This document shows positions 19,671 through 30,272 of a DNA stretch of 64,000 nucleotides, one piece after another. Under the pieces are notes generated by a model. It saw only the letters and a list, made by a program, of their open reading frames with translations. It did not search any database and was not told where the DNA came from. A program made the position numbers and the translations under genes. The DNA is from Bryum argenteum (lineage: Eukaryota; Streptophyta; Bryopsida; Bryales; Bryaceae): the NCBI GenBank assembly GCA_037043015.1, contig CM073326.1:17864345-17928344 (forward strand), read 5' to 3'. How positions within the stretch are numbered: position 1 is the first letter of the stretch; each line of letters starts with the position of its first letter.

Positions 19671-22600
19671 ATGGCCGGGGAGAGAGCTTCGCGGGTGAGG
19701 AGCAAGATTATCCAGGCTGGCATTCCAATAGCGGTGGATGCCAGGGCGCAGTTGGTGCAGGACTTGACGCGGATGGGGTGTGTGGGATTGTACTGGGTGC
19801 CCTGGAATGTGGAGGATGCAGGGATTATCGAGGAGGCCGTGTCCGGACAGGATCCACCGACTTTCGCCGACAACCCTGTCCGGGCCAAGCCGCACTTTTG
19901 GCAGGAGGCGTGCTAGAGGGCGACGTATGGCTTTCCGGATTCCTCCACCGGGTACATCCAGGTGAGGAACGACCCCTCCCTCGGAGGAATGTTCCACAAT
20001 CCCGCGCATGAGCACGACGACTACCGGGTGGAGGATTGCGCAAATGCTCAGGAGCGGCGTCTGCTGAGGTTCCTGGCACCGATCCTCAACCCGGAGAAGC
20101 CCCAGTTTGTGTCAAACCGACTCCTGAAGGCAATCATGGAGTCCTACCTGGGACGGAAGTGCGTAGGATGGGGGCACATCCTCGAGGAGGTGGTCGTCCG
20201 GGCCTCGAAGAAGGCCACCAGTATGAAGGGCTGTCCCCTGGCACCGTACGTGTACCACCTGTACGCGCATTACGAGTGCCTCAATCCGGGTGAGATCACC
20301 CTCCTCAGGATGCTCATGGAGGGTAGACAGGACATGTTTCCCGGGGAGCAGATCCCCGAGGTGGGAGTCCCTGCTGCGGCCAAGTTGCTCCCCAGGATGC
20401 CCGCCCCCGGAGGAGGGGCACTCCCGCCTCCTCCACCTCCTGCACCACCCGGACCGCCGGGCCCAGGAGAGCAGAGGCCTCGAAGAACAGGAGATGAGGC
20501 ACCCCGGCCAGGAGATGGAGGAGCGCCAGGACCTGGTGCAGGAGGAGCAGCCATCCTCCGGCAGAGGGAAGTCGCTACGCAGCCCCGTCCGGAGGGAGCC
20601 ACCACACCCCGGCCAGCCACCAGCCACCGGATGGCGACCCGGAGTGGAGCTGCAGCCGGATCAAGCCACCAAAGCCCGATCCTACCCTGGTTGGAGGAGA
20701 GTTCCCCTGTAGCAATGGCGACCCCTCCTACTGCAGCAACCACTTCGACTTCTGTGATAGCCTCTCCACCACCCCTTAGGCCGGTGCAGGGGAATGACAG
20801 TGAGGGAGAGGAGGCTCCCGTCCTGCACCGGAGGAAGTCGGGAAGGGTCCTGAGGTTTGTGGAGAGCGAGTCGGCCTCCTTGCCCAGAGACCAGGGGGTG
20901 GGAGCTTCGGCCCCGCCAGGAGAGACCGAGGCCGGGGAAGCTCCACAGCAAGGAGATCCTACCCCGGAAGTGCAGACCCCTACCCGGGGAGTGGCGGTGG
21001 GGGACGTACCTACTGAGGTCCTCCTCCTGGCGGATAGCCCAGCAGAAGGTCCCGGACAGCCTACGGCCACGGGAGAGATAGAGTGGGGAGACCCGCAGTA
21101 CGCGAAGAAGAGGAAGGCGGACCTCCCCGCCGAGAGCCCTCGCCCGCGCGTCCGGAGAAAGCTCACGAAGTTTAGAGCGGACACTTCGCCAACTTCGGCC
21201 GCTTCTCCTGTTACCCGGGCCAATCCCCCTGAACCGGTGGTCCGAGCAATCCCAGCAGTTCAGCGGATTTCACCCCCCGGGGAGAGGGAGATCCGGAGGA
21301 AGGGAAAGAGGGTGCTGGAGGAGTCCTCTGAGTCAGAGGAGGAGGAGACCCCCGCGCCGCATTCGGCCGCCCACGCTACCCGGGTATGCATGAGGCGGCA
21401 CCCTCCAATGCTACCCGGTGCCGAGGATGGGAGGACTTCACCCCGCGGAGGACGGAGTTCGACCCACCCCTTCCTGTACCCCCATTCCGGATAACAGAAG
21501 AGCATCCGCTGCAGCCAATTGCGCACGCACTACAGGTATGCACGCAGGAACACTTGCAGATGCACAAGGCCCTGCGCGGTATATCCGTGGCTCTCCGAAC
21601 CGGCCAAGTAGAGAGGTTCCCCGACATGGTGCGGGAGTTAGTCCAGGAGAATGCGGCAGCCCGGGCAAGCAACAACGAGGGGTCCCTCATTATCTTACGG
21701 CAAGCCCGGGAAATCCAGCAGTTGGAGGAGGAGTTGTCCAAGCAACAGGGGTACGCTCGACAGCACCTTTTCGGGCTCAGGAGATTCCTGTATGCACCCG
21801 GAGAGGCACAGCTGAAGGCTCAGCTGCTCGATACCCAATTCCAGGCATCGGGATCGGACCTCCCAACCCGGATGGCGGCATACATGAAGAAGGCCGCAGA
21901 GAGGATGGAAGGAGCCCTCCAGGAGATGAGGACCCTCATCGGGGAAATGGCTAAGGCTTTTCCCGGCAAAGCACCCCCATCGGAGGTAGTGGAAAACCCT
22001 CCTACCCGGGTAGCATCTGAGACAGTGGAGGCTGCCCGGGTAGAGGAGGAGGAGTCTGCCGACCCCGTAGCTATGGAGGAGCCCATCCCTCCATCCGCCC
22101 TTGGCCGAGGAGAAGGCCCGGCCGGGCAAGCGTATTGCCACTCCTCCCCGAGGGTATCCCCGAAGTGACTAAGGAGGCCAGGATGGAAGAGGAAGAGCAC
22201 CCCGACCCTGTGGCAATGGAGGAGCCGGCCCTGCCCACAAACTTGAGCCCGGAGAAGACCCCTGGAGAGACCGGACCTTTGCATTCCCTCGGCAAGGACA
22301 TTCCGGAGAGTCTTTGAGGCGAGCCTTGAGGGCATACCCCCAGTCGAAGAAGAGGTTTCCCGGGTAGTCAAGGAGGGTGTTCCCCGGGCAGGGGAGGAGG
22401 TTTCCCGAACAGCAGAGGAGGATACCCGGGTAAGGAATCCCTCGCCCATCCCCCCGGACCGGACCGTGGACCCCGACAGCAGGAGTCCTAACCCTGCTAC
22501 GGAGGCCACGATCCAACCAGGACCGGAAGGGGAAACCGACACCCGGCAACCCGGACTGAGCATAGAGAGGCTGCAGGCACCCCCCTGCCCGGATCCAGTC

Positions 22601-22996
22601 GTCCCATCAGAGCCATCCGACCTCGGGGCCCTCCCCGAGAAGGCCCTGCCCGCGGAGATCATCCCCCTCATCCCCGAGGACTTGATCGAGGTCCCGGAGA
22701 TCGGGGAGGCACTCCCGGACACCTCAGCCCCGATGCCTTCCGGAGACACTGAGATCCTTGGGAGTGAAGATACCGCTCCAAAGGCTCGCGGAGACGGGGA
22801 ACGAGGAGGAGGAGGTCACTTCCCAACCCGGGTTGGGAGCGCAGAAGGTCGAGACCACCGAGACTGCCGAGGCTTCCGAGGCTGCGAAGTAGGATGGGCG
22901 GGACAGAAAGAACCAAGGCCGAGTCGATTGAGGGCGGGTGCGTTGGTCAAGATAGGGTTGGATTTCGGTGTGCCTTTATGGCAAAGAGGAGAATGA
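19671..22996 (+). pseudogene. Decayed LTR-internal coiled-coil protein gene in element A
   Basis: It starts at ATG 19671 (MAGERASRVRSKI) and is stopped by a TAG at 19914-19916, where the relative in the solo LTR reads DWRATY (TGG changed to TAG). It continues as a long open stretch 19962-21494, with frame changes near 21400-21490, 22140-22170 and 22320-22470. The N-terminal third carries LTRMGCVGLYWVPW and GWGHILEEVVVRASKK...CPLAPYVYHLY, resembling the plant Transposase_32 group. The middle is Pro/Gly/Glu-rich and low complexity. The part at 21500-21960 is helical (VRELVQENAAARAS, LEEELSKQQ). Not part of gag-pol. A role in RNA or DNA binding is possible but not shown. Confidence 0.6.
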
Positions 22997-24076
22997 CGGC
23001 GTTAGGACTGGCAAGGGCCGGATTTAGAAAGATTCCCTGACACAGGATTTTGTCCTCTCTGGGATGCCAGGGAGGATCTGCTACTTAGCCGAGGGGAGGA
23101 TACTCCCTCGGGGTCTTTTTGTGATTTTGCCATACCCTAATCCAGTGCAAGTACGCCTCTTTCTCACTTCCCTCGTGTGTGCTCGTGTGTGATTGCGTGT
23201 GTCGGATTGTGCATCTTTCTCGTTCTTCCTGTCTTGTCTGTAGGGTCGGGGTGTGTGCAGAGTTCAAAGGACCCTTGCTGTCCGGGCAAGAGGTAACGGT
23301 TCCGTCCTTGAACGGAGAGGAGTGAGGAGAGTAGAGAAGCTGGTAGGAGAGGAGTGCGGCCAACGAACGGCACCTCTCACTTAGGGCCCGGTTTAGCCTG
23401 TCCGTGCAGCATTCAGGATTACGGCGGCCAGGAAGGGATTCCGGCCGCCTAACCGACTCCCGAGGCCGCACTCGGTTGAGTCCCCCTGGATTGTTGAAGT
23501 CCGGATAGGAAGGTCGGTGTATAGGTGATAGCGGTGAACTCCGGGTCAGTCGCACCACCCCCAGTCCAGTAACCCGGAATCCACTAACCCGGGTAGTGAG
23601 TTGAGATAACCGGACCATAGGAGAACCGGATACCGAACTTTGTGACATGCGTGTGGATTTATAGTCCGGGCGTAGAGGGAGGTATAAGGGAAGTTCCTAA
23701 CAGGGTAAGGAGAGAGAGAGAGTCTCGGTGACCTTTCCGGTCACGTTAATCAAGGGGAGAAGTGGCCTAATTCCCCCCACTTATCTAAGTCCGGGAAAAC
23801 CCCTCTGAGGAGAATACAGAGGTTAAACTAAACCACAAAGACTAAACCCGCCCCTTTTCCTGTCCGGGCAGCTGTTTCCAGGACAGGATATAGGGTACAG
23901 GGGCGATAGGACAGTACCCGGATAGCACCAATCCGGGTTTGCTAACAAGTGGAAATTGTTGTTCTTGCACTTCACAGGATCTCCGTGGAACGAACACTCG
24001 GGTTCTTGTTTGGGAAACCTCTTTTACCGCGAAAAAGGGTTATCCGGGCACGAATCGGAAAAGCACGTTACGACAA

Positions 24077-24634
24077 TGTCAATTAGACAATTCTACATAC
24101 TCACACAAGCATTCCATCAAGTTGACAAGTATATTAATAATTCAATAACAATTAGAAATGCTTTACACAATTAAGTGTCGAATTCGCCAATTGAAGCCTC
24201 TTGCTTCAATTGCTCTTCTTTGTTGGATTCCGCTTCCGGCACAATTGAAGCCTCTTGCTTCAATGGCTCTTTGTTGGAGTCCGCTTCCGGCACTCGCCTT
24301 CTTATTACTCCCGGAGTAATAAGATTTACACTTACACTTTAAACAACTATGAACAATCTTAAAGCTTGAGATGTAAAGTATATTAATGAATTAAAATTGT
24401 TTTAAGTGGAATACACGGAGAGAAGGGTGTAGACAAGAATGTCTTGTCTTTCCACACCTTTTATCTCTCTTAAGACGAAAAGGTACATATGTAGACCTTT
24501 TGAGATCCACCTTTCTATTTCTAAAACCATTTTGTCCTATTATTTCCTATCTTGTCTATTTGTCTTATCTAATTATAAACCTTTTTACATTCTATTGGAC
24601 ATTTGAGCCTAATTAAAGCTCTTTTCTCATCACA
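24077..24634 (-). repeat. LTR-like segment with several perfect hairpins
   Basis: On the - strand it starts TGTGATGAG just after a purine-rich tract and ends TCTAATTGACA, so it has TG...CA ends. No second copy was found in the window. Hairpins: CAATTGAAGC/GCTTCAATTG (24189-24213, inside a 54-bp imperfect tandem pair to about 24297), CTTATTACTCC/GGAGTAATAAG (24301-24323), GACAAGA/TCTTGTC (near 24433) and AAAAGGT/ACCTTTT (near 24479). It is either a short LTR or the terminal part of a giant LTR of element C. Confidence 0.5.
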
Positions 24635-24671
24635 TAGCCCCCTTCTTTAAAGGCTTGGCACCTGCCAAGCC
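24635..24671 (-). promoter_or_regulatory. Polypurine-like tract with adjacent 9-bp hairpin
   Basis: The - strand reads AAAGAAGGGGGCTA directly before TGTGATGAG, preceded by a perfect hairpin GGCTTGGCA/TGCCAAGCC (24652-24671). The layout copies the tract at 32331-32368 (AAAGAGGGGGGCT with hairpin ATAACTTG/CAAGTTAT). It is a candidate plus-strand primer site. Confidence 0.5.
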
Positions 24672-27245
24672 CTGCTTGCCTCCTGGTACTTCTTGCACTT
24701 TTCATCTCTTAAGGAAGGCTATTTGTCCGCTAGAATTGTCCTTGTACACCCGTATGTCATTCACTTGATTTCTTTATTGATGTAACAAGTTGTCAACTTT
24801 AGTTTTGATTTTCGCATACACTTCTTTTTTATTTTTGGCTTCTTGATTCTTTTTGATTATAATCTTTTAAACGTCTTCCTAGATCCCCTTTTTGGATTCC
24901 GGTTTTTTGATCTTTCTCGTACCTCGAAATCTCCATGTAACATCCTGGTATTGTCCTTGAAATTTCTGGTTCATTTCCTCTTAAGAGGTATTTTTGTCAA
25001 CTTTACAACTTATTAGACTCAATGTTTGTTAATCATCCCTCATTATTGATACTTATTACTTGAAACTTTCTTATCCACTTGACTTTTCTCTCAATGATGT
25101 TCCCTCAACAACTCATTATTCTCTCGGGAATTTTTTCATGATTTTGCTCACTTTACTCAGAACTTTTCTTTCCTTTCTTTCATTATCATGTTTTGACCAT
25201 ATTCCTCACTTGAGACTCCTATTTATGACTTACTTTGCTCGTTATAAACTTTTCTATGTTTATCCTCTTAAGACTCTCTCATCTCCTCAAGTCTCTCTTT
25301 TTTCTTTCGAGTCTCTCATTTTCTCTCAAAGTGCTCTTTTCTTCTTAAAACGCGCTCACAATGCTCATTTTCTCTCGGAACGCTCATTTTCTCTTAGAAC
25401 GCTCATTTTCTCTTTTTGCCTTTATTTTCACTCATGTTCTCACATTTTTACTCATGTTCTCACGTTTTTACTCATGTTCTCACATTTTTACTCATTTTCT
25501 TTCAAAACTTATATGACATATACTCATATTTTAGATTGTGGGACAAGGATGCTAATTGTTCTTCTCTCAAACATTATTGTTGACAAATTTCTACTCACTC
25601 CATTATCATGTTCTCTCTTATTTTTCCCTCTCGGCATGCTAATAGTTTTGTTTTTGAGAATAAAACTTTGAATACTCAACGGATTCTTTCTTTAATTTGT
25701 TTCATTCACTCGGCAATTTGCTTCTATCAACTTTACATCTTGTCTTCTTCTTTTATTGATTTTTTTTTTTTTTTTTTAATTTTTTAAACTTAATTTTAAT
25801 TATGTTCAATTTATCATGTTTCTTTATGATTAATTTCTTCTTGTTTATCATGTTTTCCTTATTACCTTAGTGATGTTCTTTTATCATGTTTCTTACTTAT
25901 CATGTTTTCTTTATTACCTTAGTGATGTTCTTTTATCATGTTTCTTACTTATCATGTTTTCTTTATTACCTTAGTGATGTTCTTTTATCATGTTTCTTAC
26001 TTATCATGTTTTCTTTATTACTTTTGAATTTTTGATTGGACATAAGAAACTCAACTTAGGAATATTAAGAAAATCTATTAGACGTAGCCTTAAACTTCCG
26101 CTCTTGCTTAAGAATTGGTTGAGTCTATCTGACTTTAAAATGTTACATGACTTCCTTATCAAGCCTTTGGTCAGTCTAATTGACCTATTAAAAACTCTTT
26201 CTTTGAAGGTTTTAGATCTGCTGAGTGAAACTTTTACAATTGGAGTTTCCAAGTTTACTTGACTTTTCTTGAGAATTCTCCCTTTCTCTCTTCAGAATTC
26301 AACTAAGTATTTGAACATTTAAGACTTAACTGAATCCTTGAATTATTTTGTACAAGTTGTTGGAACCATTTTTCTCTGTCTACTTAACTGATTTACAACT
26401 CTTTATTATGCCTCCGGAACTGAGCAATCTTTCCTCCTGTTTCTCTTAGTCAATTGGACTCAATTGTACTCACACTCTCTGGTTTACAGTCTACTTGACC
26501 CGTCTATTTTCATACTTGCTTCTTACTCAAGCTTCCTATCTACTCGACACATTCTCAGCTTACTTTCTATCTCCTAAACCACTTAACACAGTCTAATGGA
26601 CTTCGGTAAAACTTAAACTCTCCATCTTATTGGCTTAGAGTTTATTACTCCTTGTGGTATTCATTCATACTTGACATTCCCTGTCTGGTTGACTTTTTGT
26701 TGTTTATACTCTCTGTCAAATTGACTCCGAGTTCTTTACTCTTCTGATTCCTAAGACAGACTCTTTCTGAACCTGTGTTACTTAGTCTAATTGACCTTGA
26801 TGAAATTTCATTTTCCATTCTCTAACTCAACTCAAAGTCCATAATTCCTTGCAAAGTAAACACAAGACGAATATGAACAAGGCAATGCATTGAGAGAGAA
26901 TGTGCTGATCCTGTCTATTTGACCTCAACCTACACTCCAACACAAGAAAAAATGTGTAATACAAAGATTTCAGAAAGCTTTTCTCATGGATGGAATTGCA
27001 TTAAAATTGAAAAGAGAAACAAGTGTTTTTGGTAAAAGGTACTTATGCATTTGAGTGTTTGACACGGTGTCTACTCGACACGACTTATATGCTGAGAAAG
27101 AGAGTATACTGAAAAGTGAAAGTGAATATAACAAGGCAATGTGATGAGGGAGAATGTTCAATAACTGTCTACTCGACCTCACACTGAATGCCTACGACAG
27201 ACTATGTACAACCGGAACATTACTGACGTCAAATTGACCCATACT
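24672..27245. other. A/T- and C/T-rich non-coding segment downstream of the coiled-coil reading frame
   Basis: No plausible coding exon is seen; the longer open frames are low-complexity Ser/Leu/Phe runs from TCTC-rich DNA. Contents: CTCATTTTCTC-type simple repeats (25360-25500, including three ACTCATGTTCTCAC copies), a 52-bp tandem repeat (25815-26030), and GTCNANTNGAC motifs from 26174 onward. Confidence 0.55.
25815..26030. repeat. 52-bp tandem repeat, about 3-4 copies
   Basis: The landmark CCTTAGTGATGTTC recurs at 25865, 25917 and 25969, a 52-bp spacing, with TTATCATGTTT-type filler. The last partial copy runs into 26030. It is A/T-rich and has no coding content. Confidence 0.7.
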
Positions 27246-30200
27246 TCATCGTGCAAGCCAATTTCGGTACCTATCCTTGTTAAGCAGCTCCCTCCTGTAC
27301 TCCTCTGCCTCCAGACGGTCGACTGCCTTGCGCACATCATTGTCCAGCAACAACTTCGTGTCGTTCTTGCGTTGCGCCGATAGCCATTTGTCAATTGCAA
27401 TTTTCCTCGTTCCATTGAACTCATTGATGAAGCAGCCGTGAGCACCGTGAAGGAAATGCGTACTCGCCATCACTTCTATCATTCGGTTCCACCTGGTGCA
27501 TCGATACTGCAACTTCAGGGAGAGCTGAAATTCCGGCTTAAGCTCTTCGAACCTGTTCACATCGATCTGCACAACATACTTAGAAAATTACAAAACACAG
27601 CTGCTCGAAAACACACAGGATCGGTGTGTCCCTTGTGCTGCTCAAAAAACTTCTTGTACGCATCCGCACACGCCTCTGGCTTGTCAAATTGACCTGGTAT
27701 CACTGGCTAGTTGTATTCGATGGAGTCAATGGTGGCCTCCCTTGGCCATTTGTTCCTCCTCGCGTTCATCACGCAGAAGTGTGCGTTGGTAGAAACTGCT
27801 GGTGGAGGATCTATAGTCCAATCGACCAGGGCTCCAAATCGCCCCATTTCTTTGTATACCAAGTCCCAGGCGCGCTTTTCTACTCTCGAGAGCCCATAAT
27901 CCTCCAGCAACCATTCAATGGCCTTCCAGGATGGCACTGGTTGCTCAGATGGATTGTCAAATAGACTCTCGTAATTTCCAAGGTAGCGCTTCTTCAACTC
28001 AGAGCCTGTCACCATGGATCGTAGACTCACCCACTTCGGTGGCCTGAATGTTGCTGGCAGTGTTGTCAATTTAACCTGGCTCGGCAGGGGTGCTATGTCC
28101 AATCGACCCTCTCCGAGTCCCTTTAGCAACGCCTGAATCTCACTATAAATGGTGGCCATAGCATACACATATGTCCCAGCCGAAAATTCTCCACGCAGTG
28201 CTACCGCTTCTCGTTCCAGTACCAGAGCTATTTTCCTCTGGATCTCTACTCGATCGTTGAGTTGACTCTTCATCATACAGAGTATGGCCTGCCATCCCTC
28301 AAAACCTCCCATGCCATGGATCTGTGTGAGCCTTTGCAGCTCATCTGTGCTATCTCCAACTCGCACCAATCGGACCTCCTCAGGTGTCTTGTCAAGTCGA
28401 CGCTTAACTTGTTGCTGCTCCTCGAGTGCTAAGTAATATGCCAGCACTCTTGCTCCCAAGTGCCCAATTGGTATAAGGAACTGCCTCGGCTCCGTCAGCT
28501 CCAAGTCTTGTCTTGCCAGCATCTCACACAACAAATTCTGTTGGTTCGAAAATCGACTTGCCCTATTCCAGATTCGGAGGAAAGCCTCTCCGTCTATTTG
28601 ACTTCGGATCTGCAGATTGTACATAGACAAGAGGATTGAACGTTGGAGCTCGTAAGCTCGGAACAGAGAGAAGCTCGGTGGTGCTCTAGCTTCTTGCTCC
28701 CACATTGCCGTGACGAGCTGGTCCAATCGACTCATTAGAATAGTCACCTCGGCACTTAGGTGGTTATTCTCCTCCCTTAGCTTGTCCGCTTCTGCCTTCC
28801 ATGTCTCCACCTCCTCGTTCGCCTGTGTTGCTCTATCCGCCATGGTGGAAATATCATGTGGCAGGGTGGTTTGAGTCGACTCGACCACATAATTGAGCTG
28901 TTTCTTTAAACTGATACATTCTTGTTTCGAGCAAGCTAAATCCCGGGCCAAGATGACGTTATCATCCTCCTTCTCCTTCAGCTGGACCTGTAAAAGGTCA
29001 ACAACTGGTCCACTTGACGGCCCTGACTCATCAGTCATGGTGGACTGCTCCCTTCTTGTTCCATTGTCGACTTGACCTTGTTTCTCGGCCGTTTCTGCGG
29101 CTGCTTGGATGAGTTGATCATTCAATGATGTCAATTCGACCTTCTCCACCAGAGCCTGGTCAAGTTCCGCTTTTCTCCTGGCTTCATTTCCTTTCCATAC
29201 ATTGACATCGCCCTCCAATTTCTTGATTTGTAGCTTCATCTGGATCTCTCTTCCCAATACTTCTTGGAGCTCTTGCATCACCCTTCCTTCTTTGGCTCTG
29301 GCCTGCTTCAGCTCGCATACAAGTTGTTGCTTGGTCAAATTGTCCGGAATCTGAAGTTGAACTGGTGCGGCAGACAGGGATAAGGCTAATGCATTGGCGA
29401 ATCCTCGAGCAGTTTGCGGTTCTCTCCTTACTTCCTCGGAAACGTCCTCTTCCTGCTCTTCTGCATCTCGCACCCGCTTTCCTCGTCTAATAGACTCGGT
29501 CTGACTCAGAGGTGTAACAGTTGTTGGTGCGGCCACTTGACTTCGTCTAATTGACCCAGATGGAGCGCTTGTCGTTGCGGTGGTGCTCGCTGGTACTGGT
29601 ATTGCTGGGTCTACTCGACCGCTCCTCCTTCCAGTGTCGATCTGCCTCACAGTTGGAATCGGACTCATGCATAGTTGGCACACCTCCGAGATATATACTC
29701 CACTGAACAGGATCAAAGGATTTCTCATCCGCTTCCGATTCAACTCGACCCTTGTCTGGTTCCAGATGATGCGACCCCAGTTCAGCTCCTTGCCTTCCCA
29801 CGCCATGATGGCCGCTGACAAACCATGCTCTTCAATCACCTCTACTCCGTTCAGCGCCATGAGAATCTTCTGGTTCATGTAGTGGAGCCACTCCTTCCAG
29901 AAACCTTTTGCTTTTGAGATCACATAATTCGCACCACCTTTCGGATTCTTCCCGAAAATTTCAGCTACCTTCTTGTTAGTCAACTTGTTGACTCCTCCCA
30001 ATGTGAGTCCTGTCCCTTGCAGCCCGAGCTTCAAAGAACTACCACGGTGTGAACCGAACATTTTTCCTCGCACCGTGACTTCTTTCAAGCTCCATAGTAC
30101 GAATTTTTGATGAATTCGCTCACACGGTGCGGATCCATCTCGGAAGTGTCTCATGAAGAAAGTTCCATAGCCCTGCATCGATCAGATTCTCCTTGTTCGA

Positions 30201-30272
30201 TTCGATGTAGACCCAGCCTTCTGGTGAGAAGGAGAAGGTCGGTGCCTTCTCAATTTTTAATACAGGTGCCAT
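27246..30272 (-). pseudogene. Coiled-coil protein gene of element C (plant transposon ORF-like), nearly intact
   Basis: The best start is the ATG at 30272 (MAPVLKIEKAPTFSFSPEGW); that frame stops at 30120, and an overlapping frame then runs 823 codons from 30178 to 27707, so one or more frameshifts lie near 30120-30150. After the TAG at 27707 the same frame continues about 30 codons to a GT donor-like site, with an acceptor (ttgtgcag) before a further open stretch ending at 27246. Features: EVTVRGKMF, then LNWGRIIWNQTRVELNRKR...LILFSGVYISEVCQLC, which fits the Transposase_32-type block. Next come a basic RRGKRVRDAEEQEED stretch, a long coiled coil (LVCELKQARAKEGRVMQELQ...; about residues 290-500) and a Trp-rich C-terminal part. 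Nuclear or RNA-protein function is possible but not shown. At least 14 GTCNANTNGAC sites lie within it. Confidence 0.6.

Larger units (their letters stand above)
6242..24075 (+). mobile_element. Ty3/gypsy retroelement A (Athila/Tat-like) with a very long 3' LTR
   Basis: Order on the + strand: truncated 5' LTR (6242-6762), Asp-tRNA-type primer site, gag (split by a solo LTR), protease, a further insertion, RT-RNase H-integrase, polypurine tract, 3' LTR (18862-24075). There is no chromodomain, and the integrase and protease style (DGGSG instead of DTGA; FIDDF in RT) fit the Athila/Tat side of the plant Ty3 elements. The two LTR 3' segments have equal length and differ at about 3 of 521 positions, so the element is young. 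The 5' LTR is missing its first 4.7 kb, where unit 1 abuts. At the right end only one base separates its LTR from the end of element C. Confidence 0.85.
18862..24075 (+). repeat. 3' LTR of element A, about 5.2 kb, containing a coding region
   Basis: It begins TGTCAAACC directly after the polypurine tract and ends ACGTTACGACA. Its last 521 bp equal the 5' remnant at 6242-6762, which is followed by the primer site, so that end is an LTR end. The start TGTCAAACC resembles the start of the solo LTR (TGTCGAACC). LTR length therefore is about 5214 bp, far above the usual 0.3-2 kb. It holds a broken reading frame at 19671-22996. Non-coding parts: 18862-19670 and 22997-24075. Confidence 0.75.

Noticed and set aside
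20270..21223. 317-codon frame on the - strand in the LTR of element A
   Set aside because: Mirror of the Pro/Gly/Glu-rich linker of the sense reading frame; no domain and no conservation in the solo LTR relative.
25060..25671. 203-codon Ser/Leu/Phe-rich frame on the + strand
   Set aside because: It comes from TCTC/CATTTT simple repeats in an A/T-rich spacer; no domain, and opposite to the genes of element C.
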